The notes below the pieces were generated by a model, which worked only from the letters and a program-made list of their open reading frames with translations, searched no databases and had not been told where the DNA came from. Shown here piece by piece: positions 25,454 to 34,492 of a stretch of DNA of 45,076 bases. Numbering within the stretch: position 1 is the first letter of the stretch; every line of letters begins with the position of its first letter. Location: contig NZ_VTQV01000036.1 in NCBI RefSeq assembly GCF_008764245.1, positions 1 to 45,076 of the forward strand. Reading direction: 5' to 3'. A program made the translations under genes and the position numbers. This DNA comes from Bacillus subtilis. Lineage in GTDB: Bacteria; Bacillota; Bacilli; Bacillales; Bacillaceae_C.

Positions 25454-27502
25454 ATGGATGTGAATCATTACTTAGAAGTGTTTATTGATGAAAGTAAAGA
25501 GCATTTGCAGGTGTTAAACCAAAACCTTTTAACATTGGAGAAAAATCCTAAAGATTTAGAAGTCGTGAATGAGATATTCCGAGCTGCCCATACATTAAAA
25601 GGGATGTCAGCCACAATGGGCTATAATGATTTGGCCAATCTTACGCATATTATGGAAAATGTTCTTGATGGAATTCGCAATGAACAAATCAGTGTCACTT
25701 CCGTTTTACTAGATGTTGTTTTTCTTGCGGTCGATAATTTAGAAACCATGGTTGATTCTATTGAATCTGGTGGTGATGGGAAGAAAGATGTCACTGATGT
25801 GATTGCCAAATTGCAATTATTAGAAAAAGGCTTAGACCCAGAGAAGGATGAAGCCCTTCAAGAGATAGCTGCTACGGTTGCCGACGAGAAAACTGCCGCT
25901 GATCATCAGCTTGAATATGATCAATACGAAAAAACGGTGATTGAGCAGTCACGCGAGCAAGGGCATGAGTGTTTTGAAATTAAAGTGAATTTAATGCCGG
26001 ACTGCTTATTAAAAACGGCCCGTGTCTTCATGGTGTTTGAAGTATTGGAAAAGTCAGGGGATATCATTAAATCATTACCGTCTGTTGAGCAACTAGAGGA
26101 AGAACAATTTGAGTCTCAATTCATAGCAACTTTAATTACGAAAGAGTCAGAAGCCGATCTTGTCAATAAGATTATGAAAATATCTGAGATTGAGTCTGTG
26201 CAAATTCAGGCTGTTGATTTAACACAGTTGAAGCGGGTAGAAGATACGTCAACAAACGAAGAAACAATATCTTCAGAGTCAGGTGAAAAAGACAAGTCAT
26301 CAGCGGCAATGAGCAAAAAAGAGATAACAAAGAAGAAACAATCAAAAACAGTTAACAAGACGATAAGAGTTAATATTGATAGACTCGATATTTTGATGAA
26401 TCTTTTTGAAGAGCTTGTCATTGATAAAGGTAGACTGGAACAAATCTCTCAAGACATTAACCATCCGGATCTTCATGAAACGGTTGAAAGAATGTCGAGA
26501 ATTTCTAGTGATTTACAAAACATTATTCTTAATATGCGCATGGTACCTGTTGAAACAGTTTTTAATCGCTTCCCTAGAATGGTTAGACAACTGGCAAAAG
26601 ATTTAAATAAACAGTTGGAGTTACATATTAGTGGTGCTGAAACAGAATTGGATCGTACTGTTATTGATGAAATAGGAGATCCAATTGTCCATTTATTAAG
26701 AAATGCAAGTGACCATGGAATTGAAAGTCCAGAAGTCAGAAGGGCAAATGGAAAGTCAGAAACGGGAACAATTAATCTAAAAGCCTATCATAGTGGTAAT
26801 CATGTTTTCATTGAAATCGATGACGATGGTGCAGGTATAAATAGACATAAGGTGATTGACAAAGCGGTATCGAAAGGCATTGTTTCGCAAAATGAGGCAG
26901 AATTAATGACAGATGAGGAAGCTTTTGAATTAATTATGGCCCCAGGCTTTTCTACTGCCGATACGATTTCAGATGTATCAGGTCGAGGAGTGGGCTTAGA
27001 TGTTGTTAAGTCAACTATACAGTCATTAGGTGGGTCCATCTCCATTGCATCTTCTGAAGGAAAGGGCTCAAAATTCTCTATCCAATTACCATTAACACTA
27101 TCGATTATTTCGGCTTTACTTGTCGAGGTAGGAGCGGAAAAGTATGCCATTCCACTTTCATCGATTATTGAAACAGCCATTATCAAAACATCTGATATTA
27201 TGACTGCCCATAATCAACCTGTTATTGATTTTAGAGGAAGTGTCGTTCCGCTCGTTTCCTTACAAGACGTTTTTCATGTTGAGGAAGCAACTCAAAGTGA
27301 CTCAGAATTTGTATCCATTGTTATAGTTCGTAAAGCCGAAAAAATGGCTGCTTTAGCTGTTGAATCTTTCATTGGCCAGCAAGAAATTGTCCTAAAATCT
27401 TTAGGAAATTATTTAGCAGAGGTTTTTGCTATTTCAGGTGCAACGATTTTAGGAGACGGGCAGGTAGCTTTAATCGTAGACTGCAATGCATTGATAAAGT
27501 AA
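25454..27502 (+). CDS. cheA: CheA, chemotaxis histidine kinase
   Basis: CheA is the receptor-coupled kinase that phosphorylates CheY. The 682 residues show P1 with phospho-accepting H46 (AAHTLKGMSATMGY), a P2 CheY/CheB-docking region at about 170-255, an acidic/Lys-rich linker at about 265-300, dimerisation P3 at about 305-360, kinase P4 with HLLRNASDHGIE, DDGAGI and GRGVGLDVV, and a CheW-like P5 from about 550. GGATGAGGATG lies upstream of the ATG. Retention of P2 is notable because the neighbouring CheB has no receiver to dock. Confidence 0.97.
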   Translation: MDVNHYLEVFIDESKEHLQVLNQNLLTLEKNPKDLEVVNEIFRAAHTLKGMSATMGYNDLANLTHIMENVLDGIRNEQISVTSVLLDVVFLAVDNLETMVDSIESGGDGKKDVTDVIAKLQLLEKGLDPEKDEALQEIAATVADEKTAADHQLEYDQYEKTVIEQSREQGHECFEIKVNLMPDCLLKTARVFMVFEVLEKSGDIIKSLPSVEQLEEEQFESQFIATLITKESEADLVNKIMKISEIESVQIQAVDLTQLKRVEDTSTNEETISSESGEKDKSSAAMSKKEITKKKQSKTVNKTIRVNIDRLDILMNLFEELVIDKGRLEQISQDINHPDLHETVERMSRISSDLQNIILNMRMVPVETVFNRFPRMVRQLAKDLNKQLELHISGAETELDRTVIDEIGDPIVHLLRNASDHGIESPEVRRANGKSETGTINLKAYHSGNHVFIEIDDDGAGINRHKVIDKAVSKGIVSQNEAELMTDEEAFELIMAPGFSTADTISDVSGRGVGLDVVKSTIQSLGGSISIASSEGKGSKFSIQLPLTLSIISALLVEVGAEKYAIPLSSIIETAIIKTSDIMTAHNQPVIDFRGSVVPLVSLQDVFHVEEATQSDSEFVSIVIVRKAEKMAALAVESFIGQQEIVLKSLGNYLAEVFAISGATILGDGQVALIVDCNALIK

Positions 27503-27521
27503 AAAAGGGGAGTGAGAGATT

Positions 27522-27992
27522 GTGAGTGAAACAGTGGTTGAATCTGAGAAAAAAGTGATCGTCTTCAAACTAAATCAGAAAGAATATTGTATTTCAGCAG
27601 AGTATGTAACAGCTATTGAAAAAATGCTCCATATAACAAGGGTTCCGAACATGCCTTCTTTTATTAAAGGAGTTATTAATTTAAGAGGGATCATTATTCC
27701 GATTATTGATTTAAAGCAACGATTTAACATAGGGGATTCCGAACAATCAGATAGTACACGGATTATTATTGTAACATGGGATGACATTACGGTGGGAATG
27801 ATCGTAGATGAAGCTAATGATGTCTTAGATATTCCGATTGAAGCTATCGAGCCATGCCCCAATGTGACAGGTTCTATTGCAGAAGAATTTATTTCCGGAG
27901 TAGCCAATATAGATCATCGGCTATTCATTCTTCTTGATTTAGAATTGACGATAAAACCACCTGAATTAAGGAAAATGAACAATGGAGTTTGA
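27522..27992 (+). CDS. cheW: CheW, receptor-kinase coupling protein
   Basis: CheW links methyl-accepting receptors to CheA. The 156-residue protein is a single CheW domain with VPNMPSFIKGVINLRGIIIP and PIIDLKQRF as hallmarks. The GTG start follows AAAAAGGGGAGTGAG. Its end overlaps cheC by 11 nt. Length equals that of B. subtilis CheW within a residue or so. Confidence 0.96.
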   Translation: MSETVVESEKKVIVFKLNQKEYCISAEYVTAIEKMLHITRVPNMPSFIKGVINLRGIIIPIIDLKQRFNIGDSEQSDSTRIIIVTWDDITVGMIVDEANDVLDIPIEAIEPCPNVTGSIAEEFISGVANIDHRLFILLDLELTIKPPELRKMNNGV

Positions 27993-28626
27993 AACTGAAA
28001 TTACTCCATTTTACCTTGATATTTTAAAAGAAATTGGTAATATTGGTGCCGGAAATGCCGCTACAGCGCTATCTGTTTTAACGGGAAAAAATATTGAAAT
28101 GAAAGTACCGACCGCACGAATCATCACATTTGATCAAATGCTAGAGTTAGCTGGGGGCCATGATCGCATTGTAACAGCCGTTTTTTTAAGGGTTGAGGGA
28201 GACGCTTCAGGTAGTATGTTTTTCATCCTGCCTCTTGAACAAGCAACAAGGTTAGTACAAAAAGTGACACAAGACAATACTTTCACTTTTTCACGACCAC
28301 CATATTCAGAAATGGCTTTGTCGGCGATGCAAGAGTTAGGCAATATTTTAACAGGCTCCTATCTAACGTCTTTATCGGATTTTACAGGATTACGATTACA
28401 CGCTTCGGTTCCTTCTATCAGCATTGATATGGCTGGTGCCATTATCAGTTATGGGTTAATCGAGCTTTCTCAGTCTCAGGATTATGCGATCGTAATTGAT
28501 ACAGCGTTAAATGATAAGGAGACGAGTGATGATTCAAACAGTGTAAAAGGCCACTTTTTTCTACTGCCAGATCCAAGCTCTTTTGCAACGATCTTTCAAA
28601 AGCTTGGAGTCAAAATCGATGATTGA
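27982..28626 (+). CDS. cheC: CheC, CheY-P phosphatase
   Basis: CheC dephosphorylates CheY-P, and its complex with CheD takes part in adaptation. The 214 residues contain both active-site helices: LKEIGNIGAGNAATAL (Glu and Asn near residues 14-17) and MQELGNILTGSYLTSL. The ribosome site is AAGGAAAATG inside the end of cheW. The stop overlaps the cheD ATG by 8 nt. Confidence 0.95.
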   Translation: MEFETEITPFYLDILKEIGNIGAGNAATALSVLTGKNIEMKVPTARIITFDQMLELAGGHDRIVTAVFLRVEGDASGSMFFILPLEQATRLVQKVTQDNTFTFSRPPYSEMALSAMQELGNILTGSYLTSLSDFTGLRLHASVPSISIDMAGAIISYGLIELSQSQDYAIVIDTALNDKETSDDSNSVKGHFFLLPDPSSFATIFQKLGVKIDD

Positions 28627-29113
28627 GACAGTAGTTCGTGTAGGGATAGCGGATATGAATGTAGTAAAAGCACCAAATACGATTAGAACGGCAGGGCTTG
28701 GATCTTGTGTAGGTGTTGTAATATATGATCAACAATCACAAGTAGCTGGGCTTGCCCATATAATGTTGCCAGAATCATCACTTGCTAAAGGAAGCCAACA
28801 ATTAAATGTAGCCAAATTTGCCGATACCTCTATTAAAAAACTGGTAATGGATTTGCTAGCAATGGGGGCTATTCGTCATCAATTAAAAGCTAAAATTGCT
28901 GGAGGAGCTCAAATGTTTCATTTCACAAAACAAACGGAACAGATGAGAATTGGACCAAGAAATGTGGAAGCAGTAAAGCGAGAATTAAAAAATCTGAATA
29001 TCCCTCTTGTTGGAGAAGATACAGGGGGAAATAGTGGAAGAACGATTGAATTTGTTCCAGAGTCGTCTATTTTATATGTTCGGAAGGCTTATCATGAAGC
29101 CATTGAAATATAG
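28619..29113 (+). CDS. cheD: CheD, chemoreceptor glutamine deamidase
   Basis: CheD deamidates receptor glutamines and activates CheC phosphatase. I chose ATG 28619 (MIETVVRVGIAD), which aligns with the family; an in-frame upstream start at 28583 inside cheC would add 12 residues. At 164 residues the catalytic set is visible as T24, C30 (GLGSCVGV) and H47 (GLAHIMLP). With CheB lacking its receiver, CheC/CheD/CheY form the remaining feedback loop in the window. Confidence 0.94.
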   Translation: MIETVVRVGIADMNVVKAPNTIRTAGLGSCVGVVIYDQQSQVAGLAHIMLPESSLAKGSQQLNVAKFADTSIKKLVMDLLAMGAIRHQLKAKIAGGAQMFHFTKQTEQMRIGPRNVEAVKRELKNLNIPLVGEDTGGNSGRTIEFVPESSILYVRKAYHEAIEI

Positions 29114-29153
29114 ATCATCATGAGGAACGCTTATAATGTGAGGAGGAGATAGG

Positions 29154-29933
29154 ATGTCGAACTCACCACCGCTTGATGAACAACGATGTTGGGATTTATG
29201 GATCCATTCCCGGGATGCTGATGCCGGGAATAAGTTGATTGAGAAATACATGCCTTTAGTTTCATATCATGTCCAGCGTATTTCTGTTGGACTTCCCAAA
29301 AATGTCAGTAGAGAAGAATTAAGAAGTTTAGGGATGACGGGATTATTGGATGCCTTGTATAAGTTTGATATTTCTCGAGACCTAAAATTCGATACATACG
29401 CATCTTTTAGAATTAGAGGTGCTGTGATTGATGGGTTAAGAAAAGAAGACTGGCTACCAAGAAGTACACGAGAAAAAGTAAAAAAGATTGAAACGACTAC
29501 ACATAAATTAGAACAGCATTTGATGCGAAAGCCATCTATAAGTGAGATCGCTAAAAATTGTGGCTATACAGAAGACGAGGTATGTCGTGTTTTGAATGAG
29601 CATGTATTTTCTAGTGTGCTTTCTATAGATGAGAAGATAGCCACGAATGAAGAGGGAGATCATTCTGTTCATTCCATTAAAGATCAAGAATCACTAGGTC
29701 CAGAAGATCAACTTGTAAAAAAAGAGTGGCTTAGTGAATTGGAAGAGGCCATTAAAGATTTAACAGAAAAAGAGCAATTAGTTTTAAGCTTATTTTATAA
29801 GGAAGAACTTACCTTTACGGAAATCGGAGAGGTGATGCAGCTATCAACCTCGAGAATTTCGCAAATTCATTCAAAAACCTTGGCAAAGTTAAAAGTGATT
29901 CTGTTAAAAAACAATAATAGGGGAAATCCATGA
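29154..29933 (+). CDS. sigD: SigD (FliA family), motility sigma factor
   Basis: SigD is the sigma-28-type factor for late flagellar, chemotaxis and autolysin genes. The 259 residues contain region 2 (RDLKFDTYASFRIRGAVIDG with the following LRKEDWLPRS), region 3 at about 115-165, and a region 4 helix-turn-helix (TFTEIGEVMQLSTSRISQIH) near 215-240. GGAGGAG precedes the ATG. Its location near the 3' end of the operon is conserved in B. subtilis, where distance from the promoter limits its expression. The end overlaps the next gene by 4 nt. Confidence 0.97.
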   Translation: MSNSPPLDEQRCWDLWIHSRDADAGNKLIEKYMPLVSYHVQRISVGLPKNVSREELRSLGMTGLLDALYKFDISRDLKFDTYASFRIRGAVIDGLRKEDWLPRSTREKVKKIETTTHKLEQHLMRKPSISEIAKNCGYTEDEVCRVLNEHVFSSVLSIDEKIATNEEGDHSVHSIKDQESLGPEDQLVKKEWLSELEEAIKDLTEKEQLVLSLFYKEELTFTEIGEVMQLSTSRISQIHSKTLAKLKVILLKNNNRGNP

Positions 29934-30250
29934 GTTTAAAATTAATTGAATTACAGGTAGCACTCCCTAGGACAATGGAAGCGGGAAAAATAACAGAACA
30001 GCTGCAACAAAGAGGCCAAGTTATGTCGGAACAAGCTAGGGAAGAGGCAAAGGATAAAATTGAACAAGAACGACAAAGAATAAATCAATTAGATGAGAAT
30101 GATGAGGTCCGATTAAGGAAAGAAGACGGTTCTTCCAAGGAACAAAAAGAGCACCATTCTAGTTTGAATAAAAGAGAGCAAGTAGCGGAAAAAAAGCCCT
30201 CTAATGAAAAACATCCTTATAAAGGAAAAAGAATAGATTATAGTGGGTAG
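29930..30250 (+). CDS. Conserved small hypothetical protein between sigD and swrB
   Basis: The 106-residue protein begins MSLKLIELQVALPRTMEAGK, is Gln/Glu/Lys-rich in the middle (likely helical then disordered), and ends with HPYKGKRIDYSG. I recall similar small proteins with that C-terminal motif downstream of sigD in other Firmicutes, but do not know a function. B. subtilis has swrB directly after sigD. The ATG overlaps the sigD stop (ATGA), so it is very likely translated as part of the operon. No membrane segment is visible. Confidence 0.8.
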   Translation: MSLKLIELQVALPRTMEAGKITEQLQQRGQVMSEQAREEAKDKIEQERQRINQLDENDEVRLRKEDGSSKEQKEHHSSLNKREQVAEKKPSNEKHPYKGKRIDYSG

Positions 30251-30258
30251 GGATACAA

Positions 30259-30804
30259 TTGACAAGTGCATTAATCTTCCTATTATTTATTTTAAACGCC
30301 GTTTTAATTTTTACTGTTATATTGTTATATATGCGACAAAATCGGCTCATGGAGATGGAAAAAGCCCAGCAAAAAGTGCAAGCAGAGACAGAAGAATTAA
30401 TGACAAGCTTTTTATTGGAAATTAAGGAGGAAAATCAATTATTTATGTCGAAGTTGGATGACCTACGTAAATCACAACAAGCTAAGGGCAAAGAGTCGAG
30501 TACAATCGAAAAAGAAGAAATCGTTGGAAGAGAAAAACAAAAAATCGATGAGCTACCTACTGTGGAGACGAAGAACTTTGCGAGGATGCAAGCGGAAAAA
30601 GCGTATCATGTAAGTTCTGCAGAGCAATCGGGAATAAAAGACAGTGAAGAGGATTCGGAAAATCTGTCTCAGATCAACTTATTTGCTGATCAAGTTCAAT
30701 CCCTTCATGCAAAGGGATTATCCGCTGAAGACATTGCCCAACGATTAAACAAGGGAAAAACAGAGGTAAGTCTTGCCTTAAAATTTAAAAATATGCATTC
30801 TTAA
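30259..30804 (+). CDS. swrB: SwrB-like (YlxL) single-span membrane protein
   Basis: The protein occupies the place of B. subtilis swrB (ylxL), which promotes flagellar basal-body maturation. Its 181 residues start with a membrane helix at about 3-24, followed by a coiled coil (about 30-75), a charged linker, and a helix-turn-helix-like end (AKGLSAEDIAQRLNKGKTEV) also found in SwrB. The TTG start follows GGGTAGGGA. Sequence identity to SwrB looks low outside the ends, so the name rests largely on position and architecture. Confidence 0.8.
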   Translation: MTSALIFLLFILNAVLIFTVILLYMRQNRLMEMEKAQQKVQAETEELMTSFLLEIKEENQLFMSKLDDLRKSQQAKGKESSTIEKEEIVGREKQKIDELPTVETKNFARMQAEKAYHVSSAEQSGIKDSEEDSENLSQINLFADQVQSLHAKGLSAEDIAQRLNKGKTEVSLALKFKNMHS

Positions 30805-30807
30805 TAC

Positions 30808-30836
30808 TTGATATGATCATTTGTTTATGCTATATT
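30808..30836 (+). promoter_or_regulatory. SigA-type promoter for rpsB-tsf
   Basis: TTGATA (30808-30813), a 17-nt spacer and TATATT (30831-30836) make a good SigA promoter just after swrB. It would give an rpsB leader of about 115 nt. Confidence 0.72.
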
Positions 30837-30842
30837 CATTGA

Positions 30843-30960
30843 TGGTGTTAATACACACGTTCTGCGATTTTGTTACAAGGTGCTGATTGGAACTCTACTT
30901 TCGAACAGTTTGTACAAGATATGACCAGGACGGAGGATAAAAACCGAGGAGGAAACAGAA
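30843..30960 (+). promoter_or_regulatory. rpsB leader
   Basis: This roughly 118-nt untranslated leader lies between the promoter and rpsB. rpsB leaders in several bacteria bind S2 for feedback control. I see a strong ribosome site (CCGAGGAGG) at its end but could not establish a definite fold by eye. No terminator precedes rpsB, so fla/che transcripts may also read into it. Confidence 0.4.
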
Positions 30961-31689
30961 ATGTCAGTCATTTCAATGAAACAATTATTAGAAGCAGGTG
31001 TTCATTTTGGACACCAAACACGCCGTTGGAATCCAAAAATGAAAAAATATATTTTCACGGAGCGTAACGGTATTTATATTATTGACCTTCAAAAAACAGT
31101 TAAGAAGGTTGAGGAAGCTTATAACTTTATGAGAGAGCTAGCTGAAAACAATGGTAAAGTTCTTTTCGTAGGAACGAAAAAACAAGCTCAAGAATCTGTC
31201 AAAGATGAAGCTGAACGCGCAGGACATTATTATGTAAACCATCGTTGGTTAGGTGGGACTCTAACGAATTTTGAAACCATTCAATCTAGAATTGAGCGTT
31301 TAAAAGCGATCGAAAAAATGGAAGAAGATGGGACATTTGAAGTCCTTCCTAAAAAAGAAGTCGTTATGTTGAAAAAGGAATATGATCGACTTGTTCGCTT
31401 CTTAGGTGGAATTAAAGATATGAAAGACCTTCCAGATGCTATTTTCATTATTGACCCACGTAAGGAAAGAATTGCTGTTGCAGAAGCACGCAAATTAAAT
31501 ATTCCAATCGTTGGTATTGTTGATACAAACTGTGATCCAGATGAAATCGATTATGTGATTCCAGCAAATGATGATGCGATCCGTGCGGTTAAATTATTAA
31601 CTTCTAAAATGGCTGATGCTTTGCTTGAAGTTCAAAAAGAAGCGGAAGTTGAAGAAGCTGAGGAAGTATCTGATACAGCTAACGTTTAA
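30961..31689 (+). CDS. rpsB: 30S ribosomal protein S2
   Basis: S2 is a late-assembling small-subunit protein. The 242 residues contain the signatures [20 protein letters not shown] and [20 protein letters not shown] with [17 protein letters not shown]. The C-terminus is acidic, as in Bacillus. CCGAGGAGG precedes the ATG. The usual partner tsf follows, but separated by a repeat element of 205 bp. Confidence 0.98.
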   Translation: MSVISMKQLLEAGVHFGHQTRRWNPKMKKYIFTERNGIYIIDLQKTVKKVEEAYNFMRELAENNGKVLFVGTKKQAQESVKDEAERAGHYYVNHRWLGGTLTNFETIQSRIERLKAIEKMEEDGTFEVLPKKEVVMLKKEYDRLVRFLGGIKDMKDLPDAIFIIDPRKERIAVAEARKLNIPIVGIVDTNCDPDEIDYVIPANDDAIRAVKLLTSKMADALLEVQKEAEVEEAEEVSDTANV

Positions 31690-31696
31690 TAGATGA

Positions 31697-31901
31697 TGTT
31701 CAAAAAGTCCGGTGAAAATGACGCTGCGAATTTCTTCGTTGGCTGTTTCTTCGCTCCTTGGAAAAGAAAACCACTTTTCCGGCGTGCGATGCGGATTCGG
31801 GGAAGCTTTCCTTGTGCTCATGTATTTAAAAGCATACATTCTGCTGCTCGAAACTGCGCCGCCTTGAAATTCTTGGTCCTTTTCATCCTCCTTTTTGAAC
31901 A
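31697..31901 (+). repeat. MITE-like element, copy 1 (rpsB-tsf gap)
   Basis: The 205-bp element is bounded by TGTTCAAAAAG (31697-31707) and CTTTTTGAACA (31891-31901). The similarity of the two ends, one inverted, extends to about 25 bp with mismatches. Copy 2 lies inverted at 32947-33092. Copy 1 has about 59 extra bases in the middle, including the hairpin GGAAAAG/CTTTTCC (31760-31780). It has no transposase. No clear target duplication is seen. An open frame across it is repeat-derived and not called as a gene. Confidence 0.85.
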
Positions 31902-31948
31902 CGCACTAATAGTGTTGCGAGATAGACCAATTCATAATCGTGACGAAC

Positions 31949-31985
31949 AAAGGTGATGGAGTGGTGAACACTTATCACCTTTTTT
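31949..31985 (+). terminator. Terminator or attenuator between rpsB and tsf
   Basis: AAAGGTGAT (31949-31957) pairs with ATCACCTTT (31974-31982), with an inner GTG/CAC, followed by T residues. tsf begins 59 nt later and has no obvious promoter, so partial readthrough is likely. The rest of the 31690-32043 gap is the repeat element and short AT-rich sequence. Confidence 0.75.
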
Positions 31986-32043
31986 ATCAAATAAGATTCC
32001 TTTAAAACTTTAAATTTGGAAGCAGAATAGGGAGGACTATAAT

Positions 32044-32925
32044 ATGGCAATTACGGCACAAATGGTAAAGGAACTGCGTGAAAAAACAGGCGCAGGGATG
32101 CTTGATTGTAAAAAGGCTTTAACTGAAACAGATGGAAATATGGAAAAAGCAGTTGATTTCCTTCGTGAAAAAGGGATCGCTTCAGCCGCTAAAAAAGCAG
32201 ATCGTGTTGCAGCTGAAGGAACAACTTTCATTTTAAGTGAAGGAAATAAAGCAGTGATTCTTGAAGTGAATGCTGAAACAGACTTCGTTGCTAAAAATGC
32301 ATCTTTCCAAGAACTTGTAAAGGAATTGGCGAAGCATTTACTTGAAAACAACCCAGACTCTGTTGAAGCAGCATTAGAACAAAAAATGTCAAATGGTCAA
32401 GTGGTTAGCGAATATATTAACAGTGCGATTGCAAAAATCGGCGAAAAGATTACCCTACGCCGTTTTGCAGTTAAAACGAAATCTGACCAAGACGCATTTG
32501 GTGAATATTTGCATATGGGTGGAAGAATTGGTGTTTTAACTGTTCTTGAAGGAACAACTGACCAGGATGTAGCGAAAGATGTGGCGATGCATATTGCAGC
32601 TATCAATCCTAAATATATTTCTCGTGATCAGGTTTCAGCAGAAGAGGTTGACCGCGAGCGTCAAGTTTTAACCCAACAAGCTCTAAATGAAGGAAAACCT
32701 GAAAAAATCGTTGAAAAAATGGTTGAAGGGCGTTTAGGGAAATTCTTTGAACAAATTTGCCTACTTGACCAGTCTTTTGTAAAAGATCCTGATCAAAAGG
32801 TTCGTAAATTTGTTGAATCAAAAGGGGCAACTGTTCGTGATTTCGTCCGTTACGAAGTCGGTGAAGGCCTTGAAAAACGTCAAGAAAACTTCGCTGAAGA
32901 AGTTATGAGTCAAATCAAAAAATAA
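32044..32925 (+). CDS. tsf: Elongation factor Ts
   Basis: EF-Ts exchanges GDP for GTP on EF-Tu. The 293-residue protein has the N-terminal UBA-like domain ([20 protein letters not shown]) and the Tu-interacting ETDFVAKN motif at about 79-86. ATAGGGAGGAC precedes the ATG. The gene is bracketed by inverted copies of a MITE-like element but is itself intact. Confidence 0.98.
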   Translation: MAITAQMVKELREKTGAGMLDCKKALTETDGNMEKAVDFLREKGIASAAKKADRVAAEGTTFILSEGNKAVILEVNAETDFVAKNASFQELVKELAKHLLENNPDSVEAALEQKMSNGQVVSEYINSAIAKIGEKITLRRFAVKTKSDQDAFGEYLHMGGRIGVLTVLEGTTDQDVAKDVAMHIAAINPKYISRDQVSAEEVDRERQVLTQQALNEGKPEKIVEKMVEGRLGKFFEQICLLDQSFVKDPDQKVRKFVESKGATVRDFVRYEVGEGLEKRQENFAEEVMSQIKK

Positions 32926-32946
32926 TACAGGTTAGTATATGCACGA

Positions 32947-33092
32947 GTTCAAAAAGGAGGATAAAAAGGACCAAGAAGTTCGAGGCGGCGCAGCCTTCGA
33001 GCAGCGGAATGTATGCATTTAGATACATGAGCAGCGGAGAAGCAAGCCAACGAAGAAATTCGCAGTGTCATTTTTACCGGACTTTTTGAACA
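32947..33092 (-). repeat. MITE-like element, copy 2 (tsf-pyrH gap)
   Basis: The 146-bp element is the inverted, shorter copy of 31697-31901. It ends in GTTCAAAAAGG on the left and CTTTTTGAACA at 33082-33092 on the right. The outer arms are near-identical to copy 1; the central part is about 59 bases shorter and lacks the extra hairpin. The two copies face each other across tsf. Confidence 0.85.
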
Positions 33093-33102
33093 TCCTCTAT
33101 AT

Positions 33103-33127
33103 GGGAACACATTGTGTTCCCTATTTT
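33103..33127 (+). terminator. Terminator after tsf
   Basis: GGGAACAC (33103-33110) pairs perfectly with GTGTTCCC (33114-33121) around a 3-nt loop, then TATTTT. It ends the rpsB-tsf unit just beyond the repeat copy. pyrH begins 36 nt later, so some readthrough is expected unless a weak promoter is hidden here. Confidence 0.75.
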
Positions 33128-33163
33128 GAAAAAGATACATAAGAGATTACACTGGAGGTTCAT

Positions 33164-33889
33164 ATGGACAAGCCAAAATACAAGAGAGTGGTTCTGAAAC
33201 TCAGCGGAGAGGCCTTGGCTGGGACGGAAGGATTTGGCATTAATCCGTCCGTCATTAAGTCGATTGCTGGTCAAATTAAAGAGGTCGCTGAATTAGGTGT
33301 TGAAGTGGCTGTTGTTGTGGGGGCTGGAAATATTTGGCGTGGCAAAGTAGGCAGTGAAATGGGCATGGACCGAGCAACTGCCGATTACATGGGAATGTTG
33401 GCGACTGTAATGAATTCACTAGCTCTACAGGATAGTTTGGAGCAACTTGGAATTGAAACACGTGTGCAAACCTCTATCGATATGCGACAAGTAGCCGAAC
33501 CTTATATTAGAAGAAGAGCGATTCGTCATCTAGAGAAACATCGAGTTGTTATTTTTGCGGCAGGAACTGGAAATCCTTATTTCACTACAGATACAACAGC
33601 GGCTTTACGTGCGGCGGAAATCGAAGCTGAAGTGATCCTAATGGCGAAAAACAACGTAGATGGTGTATATAATGCTGATCCTAAGTTTGATAAAGATGCG
33701 AAGAAATATGAGCAGCTTTCTTACCTAGACGTCTTAAAAGAAGGTTTAGGTGTAATGGATTCCACTGCTTCATCTTTATGTATGGATAATGATATCCCAC
33801 TCCTCGTTTTCTCGTTTACGGAAAATGGCAATGTAAAGAGAGCTGTTATGGGCGAACAAATCGGAACTTTAGTTAGGGGGAAGGAATAA
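33164..33889 (+). CDS. pyrH: UMP kinase
   Basis: PyrH phosphorylates UMP to UDP in pyrimidine nucleotide synthesis and is an essential hexameric cytosolic kinase of the amino-acid-kinase fold. The 241 residues show [12 protein letters not shown] at the N-terminus, [31 protein letters not shown] and [19 protein letters not shown] precedes the ATG. The stop overlaps the frr start (TAATG). Confidence 0.98.
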   Translation: MDKPKYKRVVLKLSGEALAGTEGFGINPSVIKSIAGQIKEVAELGVEVAVVVGAGNIWRGKVGSEMGMDRATADYMGMLATVMNSLALQDSLEQLGIETRVQTSIDMRQVAEPYIRRRAIRHLEKHRVVIFAAGTGNPYFTTDTTAALRAAEIEAEVILMAKNNVDGVYNADPKFDKDAKKYEQLSYLDVLKEGLGVMDSTASSLCMDNDIPLLVFSFTENGNVKRAVMGEQIGTLVRGKE

Positions 33890-34446
33890 TGGCAAATCAA
33901 GTTATTTCTAGTACTAAAGACAAAATGGAAAAATCGATTCAAGCATATAGAAGAGATCTTTCGAGTATACGGGCGGGACGTGCCAGCGCATCTCTTTTAG
34001 ATAAAATTTCAGTAGATTATTACGGTGCACCAACGCCTATTAATCAAATGGCATCCATTTCTGTTCCAGAAGCAAGAATGTTGGTTATTCAGCCATATGA
34101 TAAGACAATTATCGGAGATATTGAAAAAGCTATTTTAAAGTCAGATCTTGGTTTAAATCCAGCTAATGATGGTTCATTAATTAGACTAACGATTCCGCAA
34201 CTTACTGAGGAGCGAAGAAAAGAATTAGTCAAGCTCGTAAAAAAAGAATCTGAAAATGCTAAAATCGTGATCCGAAATATTAGACGTGATGGAAATGAAG
34301 ACCTTAAGAAGCTAGAAAAATCGGGGGATATTACTGAGGATGAGCTTCGTGGTTACACAGATGATATTCAAAAACTAACAGATGAGTACATTAACCAAAT
34401 TGACACGATTACAAAGGAAAAAGAACAAGAAGTGCTTGAAGTATGA
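33889..34446 (+). CDS. frr: Ribosome recycling factor
   Basis: RRF splits post-termination ribosomes together with EF-G. The 185-residue protein carries [37 protein letters not shown] and [18 protein letters not shown], all typical. Ribosome site GGGGGAAGG lies in the end of pyrH, and the start overlaps its stop. A terminator follows. Confidence 0.98.
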   Translation: MANQVISSTKDKMEKSIQAYRRDLSSIRAGRASASLLDKISVDYYGAPTPINQMASISVPEARMLVIQPYDKTIIGDIEKAILKSDLGLNPANDGSLIRLTIPQLTEERRKELVKLVKKESENAKIVIRNIRRDGNEDLKKLEKSGDITEDELRGYTDDIQKLTDEYINQIDTITKEKEQEVLEV

Positions 34447-34461
34447 TCTCTTAAATGACCG

Positions 34462-34492
34462 GCTCCCAATTCATCTATATTGGGAGCTTTTA
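34462..34492 (+). terminator. Terminator after frr
   Basis: GCTCCCAAT (34462-34470) pairs with ATTGGGAGC (34479-34487) around an 8-nt loop, followed by TTTTA. It separates pyrH-frr from the uppS operon. Confidence 0.88.

Noticed and set aside
28583-28618. Upstream start for cheD adding 12 residues
   Set aside because: The extra residues do not fit the family and would lie wholly inside cheC; ATG 28619 aligns with CheD proteins.
31693-31956. Open frame of 87 codons after rpsB
   Set aside because: It runs through the MITE-like repeat, has no family resemblance, and its start overlaps the element end; it is a by-product of repeat sequence.
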